A stretch of 64,000 nucleotides of DNA, taken from positions 1,178,001 to 1,242,000 of the forward strand of contig CBDIDH010000001.1 in assembly GCA_965277595.1 (NCBI GenBank), given 5' to 3'. Of the stretch, positions 7,347-15,795 are shown in pieces (position 1 is the stretch's first letter; each line of letters starts with the position of its first letter). The position numbers were made by a program, and so were the translations under genes. Below the pieces are notes generated by a model. The model made no database searches and was not told where the DNA came from. It saw only the letters and a program-made list of their open reading frames with translations. The stretch is from CBDIDH01 sp965277595. GTDB lineage: Bacteria; Planctomycetota; Planctomycetia; Isosphaerales; Isosphaeraceae.

Positions 7347-7957
7347 GCTGCCGCCCCTTTTGCCCCGGTTGCATCAAGTTTCTTCATGGCAAAGAAAATA
7401 TCGCGGCAAGCTCGCACGTCAGCCATGGCATCATGCGCACCGTCGAAGTCGCGGCCGAAAAAGTGTCGATAAGCTTCTTGCAGGTTCGGTTTCTTAAACT
7501 CTGTCATTCCGCAGGCGGTCATCTTTTCCGTAGGCGGTAGCCGCAATATGCCGTTCGCCTTATTCATCGTGCAAACACAATTCTTGGGGAAATCGAATGA
7601 TACTCTCGACAGGTCGGTACGGTTGGCCTCGATCTCCAACAGGAACAAATCGAACCGCAGGTTATGAGCGACAATCGTATCGGCCTTCTGCATCAAACGG
7701 CCAAAGATCGACATCACGCCCTTGATCGAGAGTCCATATTTCTCGGCGTCCGCCTGATTGATGCCGTGAACAGCCGATGCGATCTCGGGAATCACCCAGC
7801 CTTCCGGCTTGAGCAATAGATTGACTTCGGCTTTTACACGGCCATTGCCGTCCGCAATGATCGCGCCGAGCTGACAGATGCGCGGCTGGCCTTCCCGCCC
7901 GGCAGGCATTTTGTAATCGGGCAGGCCGGTGGTCTCTGTATCGAAAAATAAGTACAC
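7343..7957 (-). CDS. DnaQ-like DEDDh 3'-5' exonuclease
   Basis: About 204 residues from a GTG at 7957, chosen because GGAGG lies 9 bases upstream; the longer frame to 8056 would collide with the 55-residue gene before it. Exo I motif FFDTETTG at residues 5-12, exo II within TIVAHNLRFDLFLL, exo III HDAMADVRACRDIF with His-x4-Asp, so this is the DEDDh subclass (epsilon/RNase T family). Likely trims 3' ends in phage replication or recombination. Stop overlaps the next start. Confidence 0.8.
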   Translation of the reverse strand: MYLFFDTETTGLPDYKMPAGREGQPRICQLGAIIADGNGRVKAEVNLLLKPEGWVIPEIASAVHGINQADAEKYGLSIKGVMSIFGRLMQKADTIVAHNLRFDLFLLEIEANRTDLSRVSFDFPKNCVCTMNKANGILRLPPTEKMTACGMTEFKKPNLQEAYRHFFGRDFDGAHDAMADVRACRDIFFAMKKLDATGAKGAAA

Positions 7958-8027
7958 CAGATTGTTCCTCCATGTTGTGATCGCATCCCCGACAATACAG
8001 CTTCCATCCGTACTGTCAACCGCTATG

Positions 8028-8195
8028 TTAAATATATTTACCGACAATATCAGCATGTATGCGGGCCAATATATAACCGATCCCGGCTACATCCATGGCG
8101 ACATCGATCTCATAGCCGGAAGCGCAATGAATCGACCGCGCCAGCGCCTCGCGCACCATCCGCCCCAGCTCCTTATCTGCTTCGTCCTGCGTCAT
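8028..8195 (-). CDS. Hypothetical phage protein (55 aa)
   Basis: A 55-residue frame starting MTQDEADKELGRMVREALAR and ending DIVGKYI. Its ATG at 8195 overlaps the stop of the GIY-YIG gene (ATGA). The sequence is mostly helical with a central segment EIDVAMDVAGIGYILARI. It occupies the gap before the exonuclease, and its presence argues for the GTG start of that exonuclease. Family unknown. Confidence 0.55.
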   Translation of the reverse strand: MTQDEADKELGRMVREALARSIHCASGYEIDVAMDVAGIGYILARIHADIVGKYI

Positions 8196-9007
8196 GGTTC
8201 TAGCTCCACTTCTGCTATCTTGCGTTTTGTATGATTATAGGGCAGCCCGAGCGCCTTTTGTTGTTCTATGTATCGAATTCTCGCGAGGCGCATTTTTTCT
8301 TTCGACCCCTCGGAACGCTTTTTCCCCAGCCCAGGATGTCCATGGATTGCGATATAGGTTTTTGTGGTTACCCGCATCTTCTCTATCACTTCAGGCGAAC
8401 GCGGCCCTTTTTTCTTCCCCTTTTGGGCCGCGCTCATTCTTGCTTTGGCTTCATCCGTGTGTTTACTTCCACGCACCGGACTTGGTTTGCCGTATCGATG
8501 ACTCTGCATGCCTGATTTGTGGGGGTTATCAGCGAGAAACCTTTTGCGAGCAGACTCTATCTGCTCCGCTGTTTTTGGTCGCTTATATGCCGGGTTTTTT
8601 TCTCCTCGTTTTACCAGGGAGAATTTCAGGCGAGTCGCGGCACTCCTCTTCTTCCCTTTGTTCGCGACGGATAAATTCTTTCTATGATCATCCGTCGCGA
8701 CGTATCCAATAGTGCCCTCTCCGCCGTCCGTCATATTCATGCCCGGTCCATCCGGGTAACGGCAGATATTTAACATCAAATCTGCGATTAAATCTATTTC
8801 CATGGCTTTGGCCTCATGAATGCTCAAGCCTTCGGCTATGACTTCAATCCGAAAGGCATCGGCCCCATAGCGTTGTATGCAATTACGCAAATAGCATTTC
8901 CTATCGAGGACCAGATGCCGCTGCCATCTCTTCTCAACGGATTGCTTCGTCCATCCGACATAAATTTTGTCGGTCATCAAGCATGTTATTTTGTATACCG
9001 TAGCCAT
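8192..9007 (-). CDS. GIY-YIG homing endonuclease with NUMOD3 repeats
   Basis: 271 residues. The GIY-YIG core appears as VYKITCLMTDKIYVGWTKQ (first strand GIY variant VYK-I, second YVGW) followed by RWQRHL and an Arg/Glu-containing helix. From about residue 100 there are NUMOD3-type DNA-binding repeats: KNLSVANKGKKRS, SARKRFLADNPHKSG, ARMSAAQKGKKKG, KEKMRLARIRY. This is the SegA/SegB-like free-standing homing endonuclease architecture. Inserted between a helicase and the exonuclease segment of the replication operon, in the same direction; probably a selfish insertion. Confidence 0.85.
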   Translation of the reverse strand: MATVYKITCLMTDKIYVGWTKQSVEKRWQRHLVLDRKCYLRNCIQRYGADAFRIEVIAEGLSIHEAKAMEIDLIADLMLNICRYPDGPGMNMTDGGEGTIGYVATDDHRKNLSVANKGKKRSAATRLKFSLVKRGEKNPAYKRPKTAEQIESARKRFLADNPHKSGMQSHRYGKPSPVRGSKHTDEAKARMSAAQKGKKKGPRSPEVIEKMRVTTKTYIAIHGHPGLGKKRSEGSKEKMRLARIRYIEQQKALGLPYNHTKRKIAEVELEP

Positions 9008-9039
9008 CGGCTACAGTAATACTGTATGCAAAATCAAAG

Positions 9040-10194
9040 TCAATCACGAAGTAATATCGTGAGGTTAGTTTCCGCGCGAGTGCAGGCTGTATACCGCCAA
9101 TTATTGCGATGATCTTTGAAAGCGGCGCTGTCGTCCACCACCGTCACGTCCGGAAATTGGCTGCCCTGGCTGGCATGACACGTAATAATCGCTGACCAGT
9201 CGTACTCATCCAACCTCGGGAATCCTTTCGGCAGCATGATCTTTTTCGCTTCGCCGTTGGTGAAGTGCCTCTTGTACAGATACGGATCGACCGCCAGCCC
9301 TTTGTTCGGCTGATCTAAATCTTCCATCTGCACATCCATCTCTAGCGCGCCGTTGATTTTGTTATGCGTTTTTATGCCTATCAGCGTTCCCATACCGCCG
9401 TTAAACAAACCCTCTTCGCGGTTATTGCGGCGGCACATCACCTTCTCACCTGGCACCGGCATCTCGCCATCAATGCCCCTTAATTTGCGAATCCTCTGTG
9501 TATAGCACCACCTCACACGATTCAGCCCGCAGATCGGCTGCGTTTCTTCCCTGTAGATCAACGGCTGCGTTTCCTTATTCAGCGGCAGAACGCGCACCCC
9601 GTTCTTTTCATACCCCTTCGGCCACGGCTTTCCCTCCCGAGCCAAGACGGAGAGTTCAATGATCGGGCTGTCCGCCGCCTGGCGATGGATTTCCCGCAGG
9701 AACACGTCCGGATCGCGATTCGTGAACGCGCCTTCCCCATTGATAGGGGGTAACTGCCCAGGGTCGCCCATGACCAAAATAGGCTTTTTGAACGACCGCA
9801 GGTCGTCCGCAATTTCCTTGCTCGCCATAGAACATTCATCGATCACGATCAGGTCGGCCTCGGCGGCGGGGCTTTCCTCCGAAATGGCGAACCGTAGCTC
9901 GCCCGTTTCTTCATCCTCATAGGGCGTGTAGATGAGGCTGTGGATCGTCTGCGCGTTGGCGTTCCCCTTCTTTCGGAGCACCGACGCCGCCTTGCCGGTA
10001 TAGGCCGCCGTGCGGACGTGACGCACCCCGCACTTTTCCCTCAATTCCTCGATGGCGACCGCGCATACGGTAGATTTTCCAACGCCCGCGAACCCGGCGA
10101 GGTAGAACTCCTGCGGGCCTCTCTTCTGCCGGTACCACTCGACGATGCGTCTGATGGCGGCGGCCTGCTCCGAACTGGGGGAAAATACTGACAA
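9040..10194 (-). CDS. RecD/Dda-like SF1B DNA helicase
   Basis: 384 residues. Walker A GFAGVGKST at about 34-42, motif Ia AAYTGKAAS, Walker B VIDECSM near residue 117, motif III GDPGQLPPI, and a C-terminal UvrD_C_2 block ITCHASQGSQFPDVTVVDD with YTACTRAE (motif VI). This is a 5'-3' helicase of the RecD2/T4 Dda type that acts on replication or recombination forks. About 100 bases separate it from the primase-helicase upstream, so both probably belong to one leftward message. Confidence 0.85.
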   Translation of the reverse strand: MSVFSPSSEQAAAIRRIVEWYRQKRGPQEFYLAGFAGVGKSTVCAVAIEELREKCGVRHVRTAAYTGKAASVLRKKGNANAQTIHSLIYTPYEDEETGELRFAISEESPAAEADLIVIDECSMASKEIADDLRSFKKPILVMGDPGQLPPINGEGAFTNRDPDVFLREIHRQAADSPIIELSVLAREGKPWPKGYEKNGVRVLPLNKETQPLIYREETQPICGLNRVRWCYTQRIRKLRGIDGEMPVPGEKVMCRRNNREEGLFNGGMGTLIGIKTHNKINGALEMDVQMEDLDQPNKGLAVDPYLYKRHFTNGEAKKIMLPKGFPRLDEYDWSAIITCHASQGSQFPDVTVVDDSAAFKDHRNNWRYTACTRAETNLTILLRD

Positions 10195-10293
10195 AACGTA
10201 CCTCTAACTTATGGTGATCGCGGCGACCACATAAGCACGAGGCTTACAATCAGTCAATAAATATATTTAGCAGAATATAAAAATCGCTTCCGC

Positions 10294-12600
10294 TCACTCG
10301 AACAGCGATTTCGCCGCCGCTTCCGCCTCGACCGGCCTCCACAGCCGCCCTTCGCCGGCCCTCCGCGTTTCGTGCCAGCCGAGCTGCCGCAGGGAATTCT
10401 TCACCCGCTTCTTGACCATGTTGTTGATGTCCTTCGGTTTCAACTCCAGCTTGGTCAGCACGTCGTCGATCTTGAGCACCCATTCGCCGCGTACGATTTC
10501 GGAAATCCGATCCTGCCATGCGTCCTCCATGAACCGGCTTTTCTGCTCCTTGGTCGAATACAGTGTTTCGTCGGGGGCCAGCCAGGTGCGCTCGCCGGCC
10601 CGATATCTCGACACCGCCTCGGCCCAGAGCTGCGGCGCGTCGCGCTCCACCGAGGCCGCGTCGATGCTCTTGCACTTGACCGGCCAGTAGCGGCGGTTCC
10701 CGGTGTCGTCGGTCAGGTAGCCCTCCTCCATCTCGTTGGTCGATCCGGCCAGCACGAAATAGCGGGGGCGCCGCACCACCGTCCTGCCGTAGGGCGGCCG
10801 GTATTCGTCCACCTGGCGGGTGATGAACGCCTTAATCTCCTCGTTTTCCGACTTGCGGAACGAGGCCAGCTCGGCGATCTCGACGATCAGCTTCCCCTGC
10901 ATCGTCATCAGCGTGTCCTTCGAGCGCAGGTCGCCCACGCTGTCCAGAAAGAAGTCCTGGCCGCCGAACGTCGCCAGCGCCCGCAGCGCCATCGACTTGC
11001 CCAGCCCCTGCGAGCCTTCGAGGATGAGCACACTGTCGAACTTGCAGCCCGGCTCGAAGACGCGGCTGACCGCCGCGATCATCCACTTCGAGCCGACCAG
11101 AGACAAATACTCCGCCGGCTGCTCGTCCGCGCCGAGGTAATAGGTGAGCCAGGTGTCCAGCCGCCGCCTCCCGTCCCATGCCAGCCGCGAGAGGTATTCG
11201 CGGGGCGGGTTGATCGAATTCTCCTTGGCCACGCGCACGGCGGCGTCGGCGGCGGTCTCCTTCGAGACGGAGATGTCGCAGTATTCGAGGTGGGCGGCGA
11301 GCATAAAGAAGTCGTCGTCGCGGATGCGCCGGGGGGCCGATTCGCCCGCGTCGTCGTCCCACGGCGGCCGGCGGGAGAGCATCACCGAGTCGGTGAATTC
11401 GTTGTAGCAGAGCAGCCCGGCGAAACGCTCGTGGTGTTTCAGGAACATGTAGGCGTTGGTCTTGCTCTTACCCTCGAAAGGGAACGGGTGCCCCTCGGCG
11501 ACCTCCTTGCCGGGGATGAGGCGGGCGCGCCAGTCGGTGGGGAAAGCGGGGGAAGGCGGGGGGTAGGCGGCCACCAGGCCGCCGGGCGCCGGGGGGTGCG
11601 GTTCGTCGCCGGACGGTGGCCCGCGCTCACCGACCGACTCGGGGAGACTTTGTGGCGGGGCGTGGCCGGGGATGGTGACCGCGGCACGGAACGCGGCCAG
11701 AGTGGCGGCTTTGCCGTGGCGCTGGAAAAAATCATTGAAATCCGTCGGCTTCTCCGGGTCGTCACTTGGGAATTCCGGGAATGTGACCCGGGCATTAACC
11801 GCCTCCGCCGCAGCCCGCGCCTTATCGACGCCCACATTGGCCGGTTTCCCTCTCACCACCGTGAACTGGTCGTTGTCCGCGCCGATGACGATTTCTGCCT
11901 CAGGGTATTTTGCCCGGATGGCTTTCGCAACAGGCACCAAATTCGTGGCATTGAACGCCACGACGCAAGGCCATCCCGTCGCCACGTGCAGGCTGACCGC
12001 CGTCGCATAACCCTCGGCGATGATGATCCTCTCTCTGGACGCCCCCTTCCCGGCCACGCTGGCGTAACCGCCTTCCACCTGGCCGCCGCTCAGGAACCGC
12101 TTGGTGCCGTCCGGCCCGATGAATTGCAAGCTCACGATCCCGCCGTCGCGGTAGACCGGCACTACCAGCGCGCCCTTGTATTCGCGAACACCGAGCGGCT
12201 CGATGCCTTTGGCGGCCAGATAGGGGTGGTTCGGGTTCGGTGCTGTCGTCGCTTTCCAGATCCACGAGCCCTTTTCTGCCGCCGACTTCGCGGCTTCGGC
12301 GTACAGCCTTTTCTGCTCCTCCCGCGCTTTTTTGATGGCGCCGCGGTCAACCTCGGTGATCTCACCACGCTGACGGCTGCACCATTTCTCCTTAAGGTCC
12401 CGCTTCCAGCACCCGATGGTGCCGAAGCCGATTTCGCCCCCCTGGTGAGCCGGGATGACGCGCAGCTCGTAGAAGCCGTTTTCCGCCTTTTCCGGCCCGG
12501 AACGGAAGCGGTGGATCTTCCCGTCGGCAATAATTTTGTCCGGCTCAGTGAGGCCGTACTGGCGGAATGCGGACGAAAATTCGCTGAGGATGTGGTTCAT
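10294..12600 (-). CDS. Toprim primase fused to VirE/D5-like helicase
   Basis: 768 residues from ATG 12600 (an in-frame upstream extension lacks support). N-terminal part (about 1-170) resembles a zinc-free primase arm; then a Toprim domain: RIIIAEGYATAVSLHVATGW (motif with Glu) and AEIVIGADNDQ (D-x-D). After a Pro-rich linker comes a virulence-associated-E type AAA+ module: Walker A ILEGSQGLGKSMAL, KLIVEIAELAS and sensor VLAGSTNEMEEGYL. It would prime and unwind DNA at the phage origin. First gene of the leftward operon, next to the repeat-rich control region. Confidence 0.85.
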   Translation of the reverse strand: MNHILSEFSSAFRQYGLTEPDKIIADGKIHRFRSGPEKAENGFYELRVIPAHQGGEIGFGTIGCWKRDLKEKWCSRQRGEITEVDRGAIKKAREEQKRLYAEAAKSAAEKGSWIWKATTAPNPNHPYLAAKGIEPLGVREYKGALVVPVYRDGGIVSLQFIGPDGTKRFLSGGQVEGGYASVAGKGASRERIIIAEGYATAVSLHVATGWPCVVAFNATNLVPVAKAIRAKYPEAEIVIGADNDQFTVVRGKPANVGVDKARAAAEAVNARVTFPEFPSDDPEKPTDFNDFFQRHGKAATLAAFRAAVTIPGHAPPQSLPESVGERGPPSGDEPHPPAPGGLVAAYPPPSPAFPTDWRARLIPGKEVAEGHPFPFEGKSKTNAYMFLKHHERFAGLLCYNEFTDSVMLSRRPPWDDDAGESAPRRIRDDDFFMLAAHLEYCDISVSKETAADAAVRVAKENSINPPREYLSRLAWDGRRRLDTWLTYYLGADEQPAEYLSLVGSKWMIAAVSRVFEPGCKFDSVLILEGSQGLGKSMALRALATFGGQDFFLDSVGDLRSKDTLMTMQGKLIVEIAELASFRKSENEEIKAFITRQVDEYRPPYGRTVVRRPRYFVLAGSTNEMEEGYLTDDTGNRRYWPVKCKSIDAASVERDAPQLWAEAVSRYRAGERTWLAPDETLYSTKEQKSRFMEDAWQDRISEIVRGEWVLKIDDVLTKLELKPKDINNMVKKRVKNSLRQLGWHETRRAGEGRLWRPVEAEAAAKSLFE

Positions 12601-12689
12601 GACGCTGCCGGTTTTGGTGATCGCGCTTCGAACCGTAGACCCGCCGCCCGGACAGGTCAACAGGTATTTTTATGCATATTTTACGCCAA

Positions 12690-12984
12690 CTCGACGGACT
12701 AGGGGGCCGCTCGACAGATGCTCGACAGAGGCGTCTGTCGAGGTAAAAATGTCGCAAATTCAGTGTGTTGTATACTACTCGACATACTCGACATACAATA
12801 ATATATAATAGGAGTAACGGGGGTGGGTAGGCGTGCATATCACGCGCACATATGCACGCGTGCGCGCTATACGCGTGGGCGCTCGTTGGTCCTATAGGGG
12901 CTGATTTTGCAAAATCGTATGTCGAGCCGAGCGTAACACGATGAATGTTCAAGGGAATACCATCGACACACGCCGTCTGTCGAC
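12690..12984. promoter_or_regulatory. CTCGACA repeat array with AT-rich core: candidate replication origin/operator
   Basis: Repeats of a CTCGACA(G/T)A motif: direct copies at 12710-12718 and 12721-12729, an inverted copy at 12734-12742 (the last two form a perfect 9-bp palindrome with spacer GGCG), tandem direct copies at 12778-12786 and 12787-12795, an inverted copy at 12918-12926, and degenerate ones near 12690 and 12976. An AT-rich run lies at 12795-12810, and a perfect 14-bp palindrome (GATTTTGCAAAATC) at 12903-12916. The region separates the divergent early and late transcripts and abuts the primase gene. Origin iterons or repressor/antirepressor operators are both possible. Confidence 0.5.
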
Positions 12985-13034
12985 GTCCGGCTGGTCTGGC
13001 GGGACCGGGTGCGGCCACCGCCCGAAAAAATTGC

Positions 13035-13062
13035 TTGCACTACGTAAAAAATGTATTAATAT
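13035..13062 (+). promoter_or_regulatory. Putative sigma-70-like promoter (rightward)
   Basis: TTGCAC at 13035-13040 and TAATAT at 13057-13062 with a 16-base spacer, in an AT-rich patch. It would drive the zinc-finger gene and possibly the late operon. Planctomycete promoter rules are not well enough known for a firm call. Confidence 0.4.
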
Positions 13063-13070
13063 CCCGCCAA

Positions 13071-13122
13071 GCACCCCGGCCCGGTTTTGTGATCGCAATC
13101 CTCGACCGCGCGGCCGGGGTGC
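13071..13122. repeat. 11-bp perfect inverted repeat in leader of late operon
   Basis: GCACCCCGGCC at 13071-13081 pairs perfectly with GGCCGGGGTGC at 13112-13122 around a 30-base loop; a second small hairpin (GGCAT/ATGCC) follows at 13125-13140. Both lie in the untranslated leader between the putative promoter and the first late gene, so they could form an RNA structure, a terminator-like pause or a protein site. No T-tract follows. Confidence 0.4.
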
Positions 13123-13247
13123 GCGGCATGTCAATATGCCGGCCTTGCACCTCACACGGCTCCGAGTCATACCCTTTCCGTTAATTCCCTGCTTGCCACA
13201 CACCACCCCTTGCGCTACCATCAGCCGAACCACACATCGGGTAGCGC

Positions 13248-13934
13248 ATGCAGCACGAGACCTACGACGACAACGGCGACCCGCGATACCACCTCCCCCG
13301 CGACGTGCCGCTCCTGACGCCCGAACGGGCGTCCAAGGGCGACGTGTTGACCGGCCCCGATTGCGGTGACTGCGGCGCGACCGGCAAGGACAAGGCGACC
13401 AAGATGACCTGCCGGGCGTGCAGGGGGAAGGGTTGGGTCGGTTCGATCAACGTGGCGACGATGGACAACGCCGACATCCGGTTCGCGCAAGTGCAGGTTC
13501 GGAATATCCTGAATTACCTCTGGGGCGCCGGGATCATCACCGACGACGAGCACACCGACGGGCACACGTTCCAGGCGTGGCGCGACCAGCACCGGGTGGC
13601 GCTCGGCCTCCAGCGCCCGGTCAGCTACGAGTCGGACGAGCCGCTCGTCTTGAAGCTGCGGGCTTACGGCTTTGTCCTGCTGCTGAAAAAACTCAATCAC
13701 TACGACGTGAAGGCCATCAACAAGGCGATCGACGTGTTCGTGAACCAGGCTACCGAGCTAGACGCCAGACGCGAGGAGCGTCCGTACCGCAGGGCTTTCG
13801 GCAATCTGGCGAGAGTCATCGCGCCTGTGAGAGAACAGGTCGCCTACCTCGAAAACCTTTCGGAGGAGGAGAGGGACCTGCTCGCCGACGAGAGGTTGAA
13901 AATACTGCTTGCGTCCATCGGAAAAAAGGTATAG
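13248..13934 (+). CDS. DnaJ-type zinc-finger protein, candidate late antiterminator
   Basis: 228 residues. A DnaJ-like zinc motif is visible at residues 39-63: CGDCGATGK followed by CRACRGKGW (Cys 39, 42, 55, 58). The rest is helical (RNILNYLWGAGIITDDEH, RREERPYRRAFGNLARV). Late antiterminators of the lambda Q group (Antiterm family) carry a similar C-x2-C-x-G-x-G pair, and this gene sits exactly where Q would: last before the terminator and terminase. I infer an antiterminator or late activator; another zinc-binding regulator is possible. Confidence 0.5.
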   Translation: MQHETYDDNGDPRYHLPRDVPLLTPERASKGDVLTGPDCGDCGATGKDKATKMTCRACRGKGWVGSINVATMDNADIRFAQVQVRNILNYLWGAGIITDDEHTDGHTFQAWRDQHRVALGLQRPVSYESDEPLVLKLRAYGFVLLLKKLNHYDVKAINKAIDVFVNQATELDARREERPYRRAFGNLARVIAPVREQVAYLENLSEEERDLLADERLKILLASIGKKV

Positions 13935-13983
13935 CGTATTTATATTGCGTTACCCGAATTGCGACTATGTTTTAGCCCACACC

Positions 13984-14007
13984 GCCCGCCGCCTAGCGGG
14001 CTTTTTT
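13984..14007 (+). terminator. Rho-independent terminator ahead of terminase
   Basis: GCCCGC and GCGGGC form a 6-bp GC stem around CGCCTA, followed by six T. It lies between the zinc-finger gene and the small terminase, whose ATG starts five bases after the T-run, so full late expression would need read-through or antitermination. Confidence 0.75.
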
Positions 14008-14012
14008 GTTTT

Positions 14013-14435
14013 ATGACCGACCAACTCACGCCGAAGCAAGAGAGATTCTGTCAGAAATACATCGAGACCGGCAACGCCAGCGAAGCTTACAGGCAAGCCT
14101 ACGACGCCGAGAACATGAGCAACGAGGCGATCAAAGTCGAGGCGTGTCGACTGCTGCAAAACCCTAACGTGTCCCTAACTGTCTTAAATTTGCAGGAAGA
14201 GCATCGGGACCGTCATCGTGTGACGGTGAGTAGCCTAACCGCCGAACTCGATGAAGACCGCGAGCTGGCAAGGCAGATAAATCAGCCCTCCGCCGCAATT
14301 TCGGCCGTCATGGGCAAGGCAAAACTGCACGGGTATCTTGTGGATAAGGCCGAGGTTAAGTCCGAAGTCGACCTGAACGCCAAGGTGATGATCTACATGC
14401 CCGACAACGGCAGAGATGAGAAACCGGCCGGATGA
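14013..14435 (+). CDS. terS: Terminase small subunit (Terminase_2 type)
   Basis: 140 residues. The N-terminus MTDQLTPKQERFCQKYIETG then NASEAYRQAYD and EACRLLQNPNVS is the DNA-binding HTH region typical of the Terminase_2 family; the C-terminal half mediates oligomerisation and large-subunit contact. The start at 14013 lies right behind the terminator with no clear ribosome site; a TTG at 13959 in frame would read through the hairpin and is less likely. Its stop overlaps the large-subunit start (ATGA). Confidence 0.8.
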   Translation: MTDQLTPKQERFCQKYIETGNASEAYRQAYDAENMSNEAIKVEACRLLQNPNVSLTVLNLQEEHRDRHRVTVSSLTAELDEDRELARQINQPSAAISAVMGKAKLHGYLVDKAEVKSEVDLNAKVMIYMPDNGRDEKPAG

Positions 14436-15795
14436 TTGAGATTCGCCCCCAGCGAGGCCCGCAGGAGAAGTTTGCAGCGACGAACGCAGATTTCGCCATC
14501 TACGGCGGTTCCGCTGGGGGCGGTTAAGAAAAACCTGGTCGCTCCTCCTCGAACCGCTCCGCCACTCGGCCAACCCCGCTTTCGGCACGGTCATCTTCCG
14601 TCGCAACAGCGTCCAGGTACGCAACGAAGGCGGCCTCTGGGACGAGAGCGCCAAGCTCTACCCGGTGGTGGGAGCCAGGCCCCAGGAATCGATCCTCCAG
14701 TGGAAGTTCCCGAGCGGGGCCAAGCTCAAATTCGCCCACCTCGAACACGAGAAGACGAAATACGACTGGCAAGGGAGCCAGATCCCGTTAATTGGTTTCG
14801 ACGAGCTGACGCATTTCAGCCGGTCCCAGTTCCTCTACATGCTCAGCCGTAACCGCTCGACCTGCGGCGTGCGGCCCTACATGCGGGCGACGACCAACCC
14901 GGACGCCGATAGCTGGGTGGCCGACTTCATCGCCTGGTGGATCGATCAGGACACCGGCCTCGCCATCCCCGAACGGAGCGGCGTGGTGCGGTTTTTCACC
15001 ACGATCAGCGACGAAGTCATTTGGGGGAACAGCCGCGAGGAATTGCTCGCCCGCTATAGCGACCTCTTGCCGCACGACATCAAGTCGTTTACTTTCATCA
15101 GCGCCAGCATCTACGACAACAAGATTCTGCTGGCCAAAGACCCGGGATACCTGGGCAATTTGAAAGCCCAATCGCTGGTCGAGCGGGAACGCCTGCTCGG
15201 CGGCAACTGGAAGATCAGGCCGAGCGCCGGCCTTTATTTTAAGCGGTCCTACTTCGAAGTGATCGACGCGGCCCCCGCGAACGTCCGAAAAGTGCGTTGC
15301 TGGGATCTGGCCGCGACTGACGCGGAGGACGGCAAGACGCCCGACTGGACGGTCGGCATGCGCATGAGCCGGGACCAGCAAGGAATCTTTTACATCGAAC
15401 ACGTCGAGCGGATTCAAGCCAGTCCCGAGAAGGTTGAGAAGGCCGTCATCAACACGGCGAAGTCCGACGGCGTCGCGGTGACGATCCGGATACCCCAGGA
15501 CCCCGGCCAGGCTGGGAAGTCTCAGGCCGCCTATTTTGTGCGGCAACTGGCGGGCTTCAACATCAGGACAAAACGGGTGACAGGCGATAAAGTGACCAGG
15601 GCCTCCCCGGCGTCGGCACAGGCGGAAGCCGGCAACATCAAGGTCGTGAGAGGCCCGTGGAACGAGGCGTTCTTCGCCGAGGCCGAGAACTTCCCGGGCG
15701 GCGCCAAGGACGACCAGGTCGACGCCTTATCCGACTGCATCGAGGAACTGGCCAGTGGCGACATTGGGGACCGCCCCATGATCCGTCGCCTTTAA
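14432..15795 (+). pseudogene. terL: Terminase large subunit, frame broken at Walker A
   Basis: The ATG at 14432 gives MIEIRPQRGPQEKFAATNAD and IYGGSAGGG, the beginning of a terminase Walker A, then TAA at 14525. From 14533 a different frame continues with TWSLLLEPLRHSA and runs to 15795 with Walker B (LIGFDELTHF), a first nuclease Asp (RCWDLAATD) and the last one (GGAKDDQVDALSD). Removing one T near 14524-14525 and one A from the A-run at 14529-14533 would restore GGSAGGGKKTW. So two single-base insertions, either real or homopolymer sequencing errors, separate two good halves. Without both corrections there is no functional packaging ATPase. Confidence 0.75.

Noticed and set aside
10372..12702. 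776-codon open frame on the plus strand
   Set aside because: Antisense to the toprim-VirE primase-helicase; Arg/Pro/Val/Gly-rich translation with no motif, an artefact of high GC.
12941..13369. 142-codon plus-strand frame across the control region
   Set aside because: Pro/Arg-rich and overlapping the real zinc-finger gene out of frame.
14515..14545. Programmed frameshift in terminase
   Set aside because: The stop precedes the A-run, no in-phase slippery heptamer occurs before it, and one shift would destroy the Walker A; two indels explain it better.
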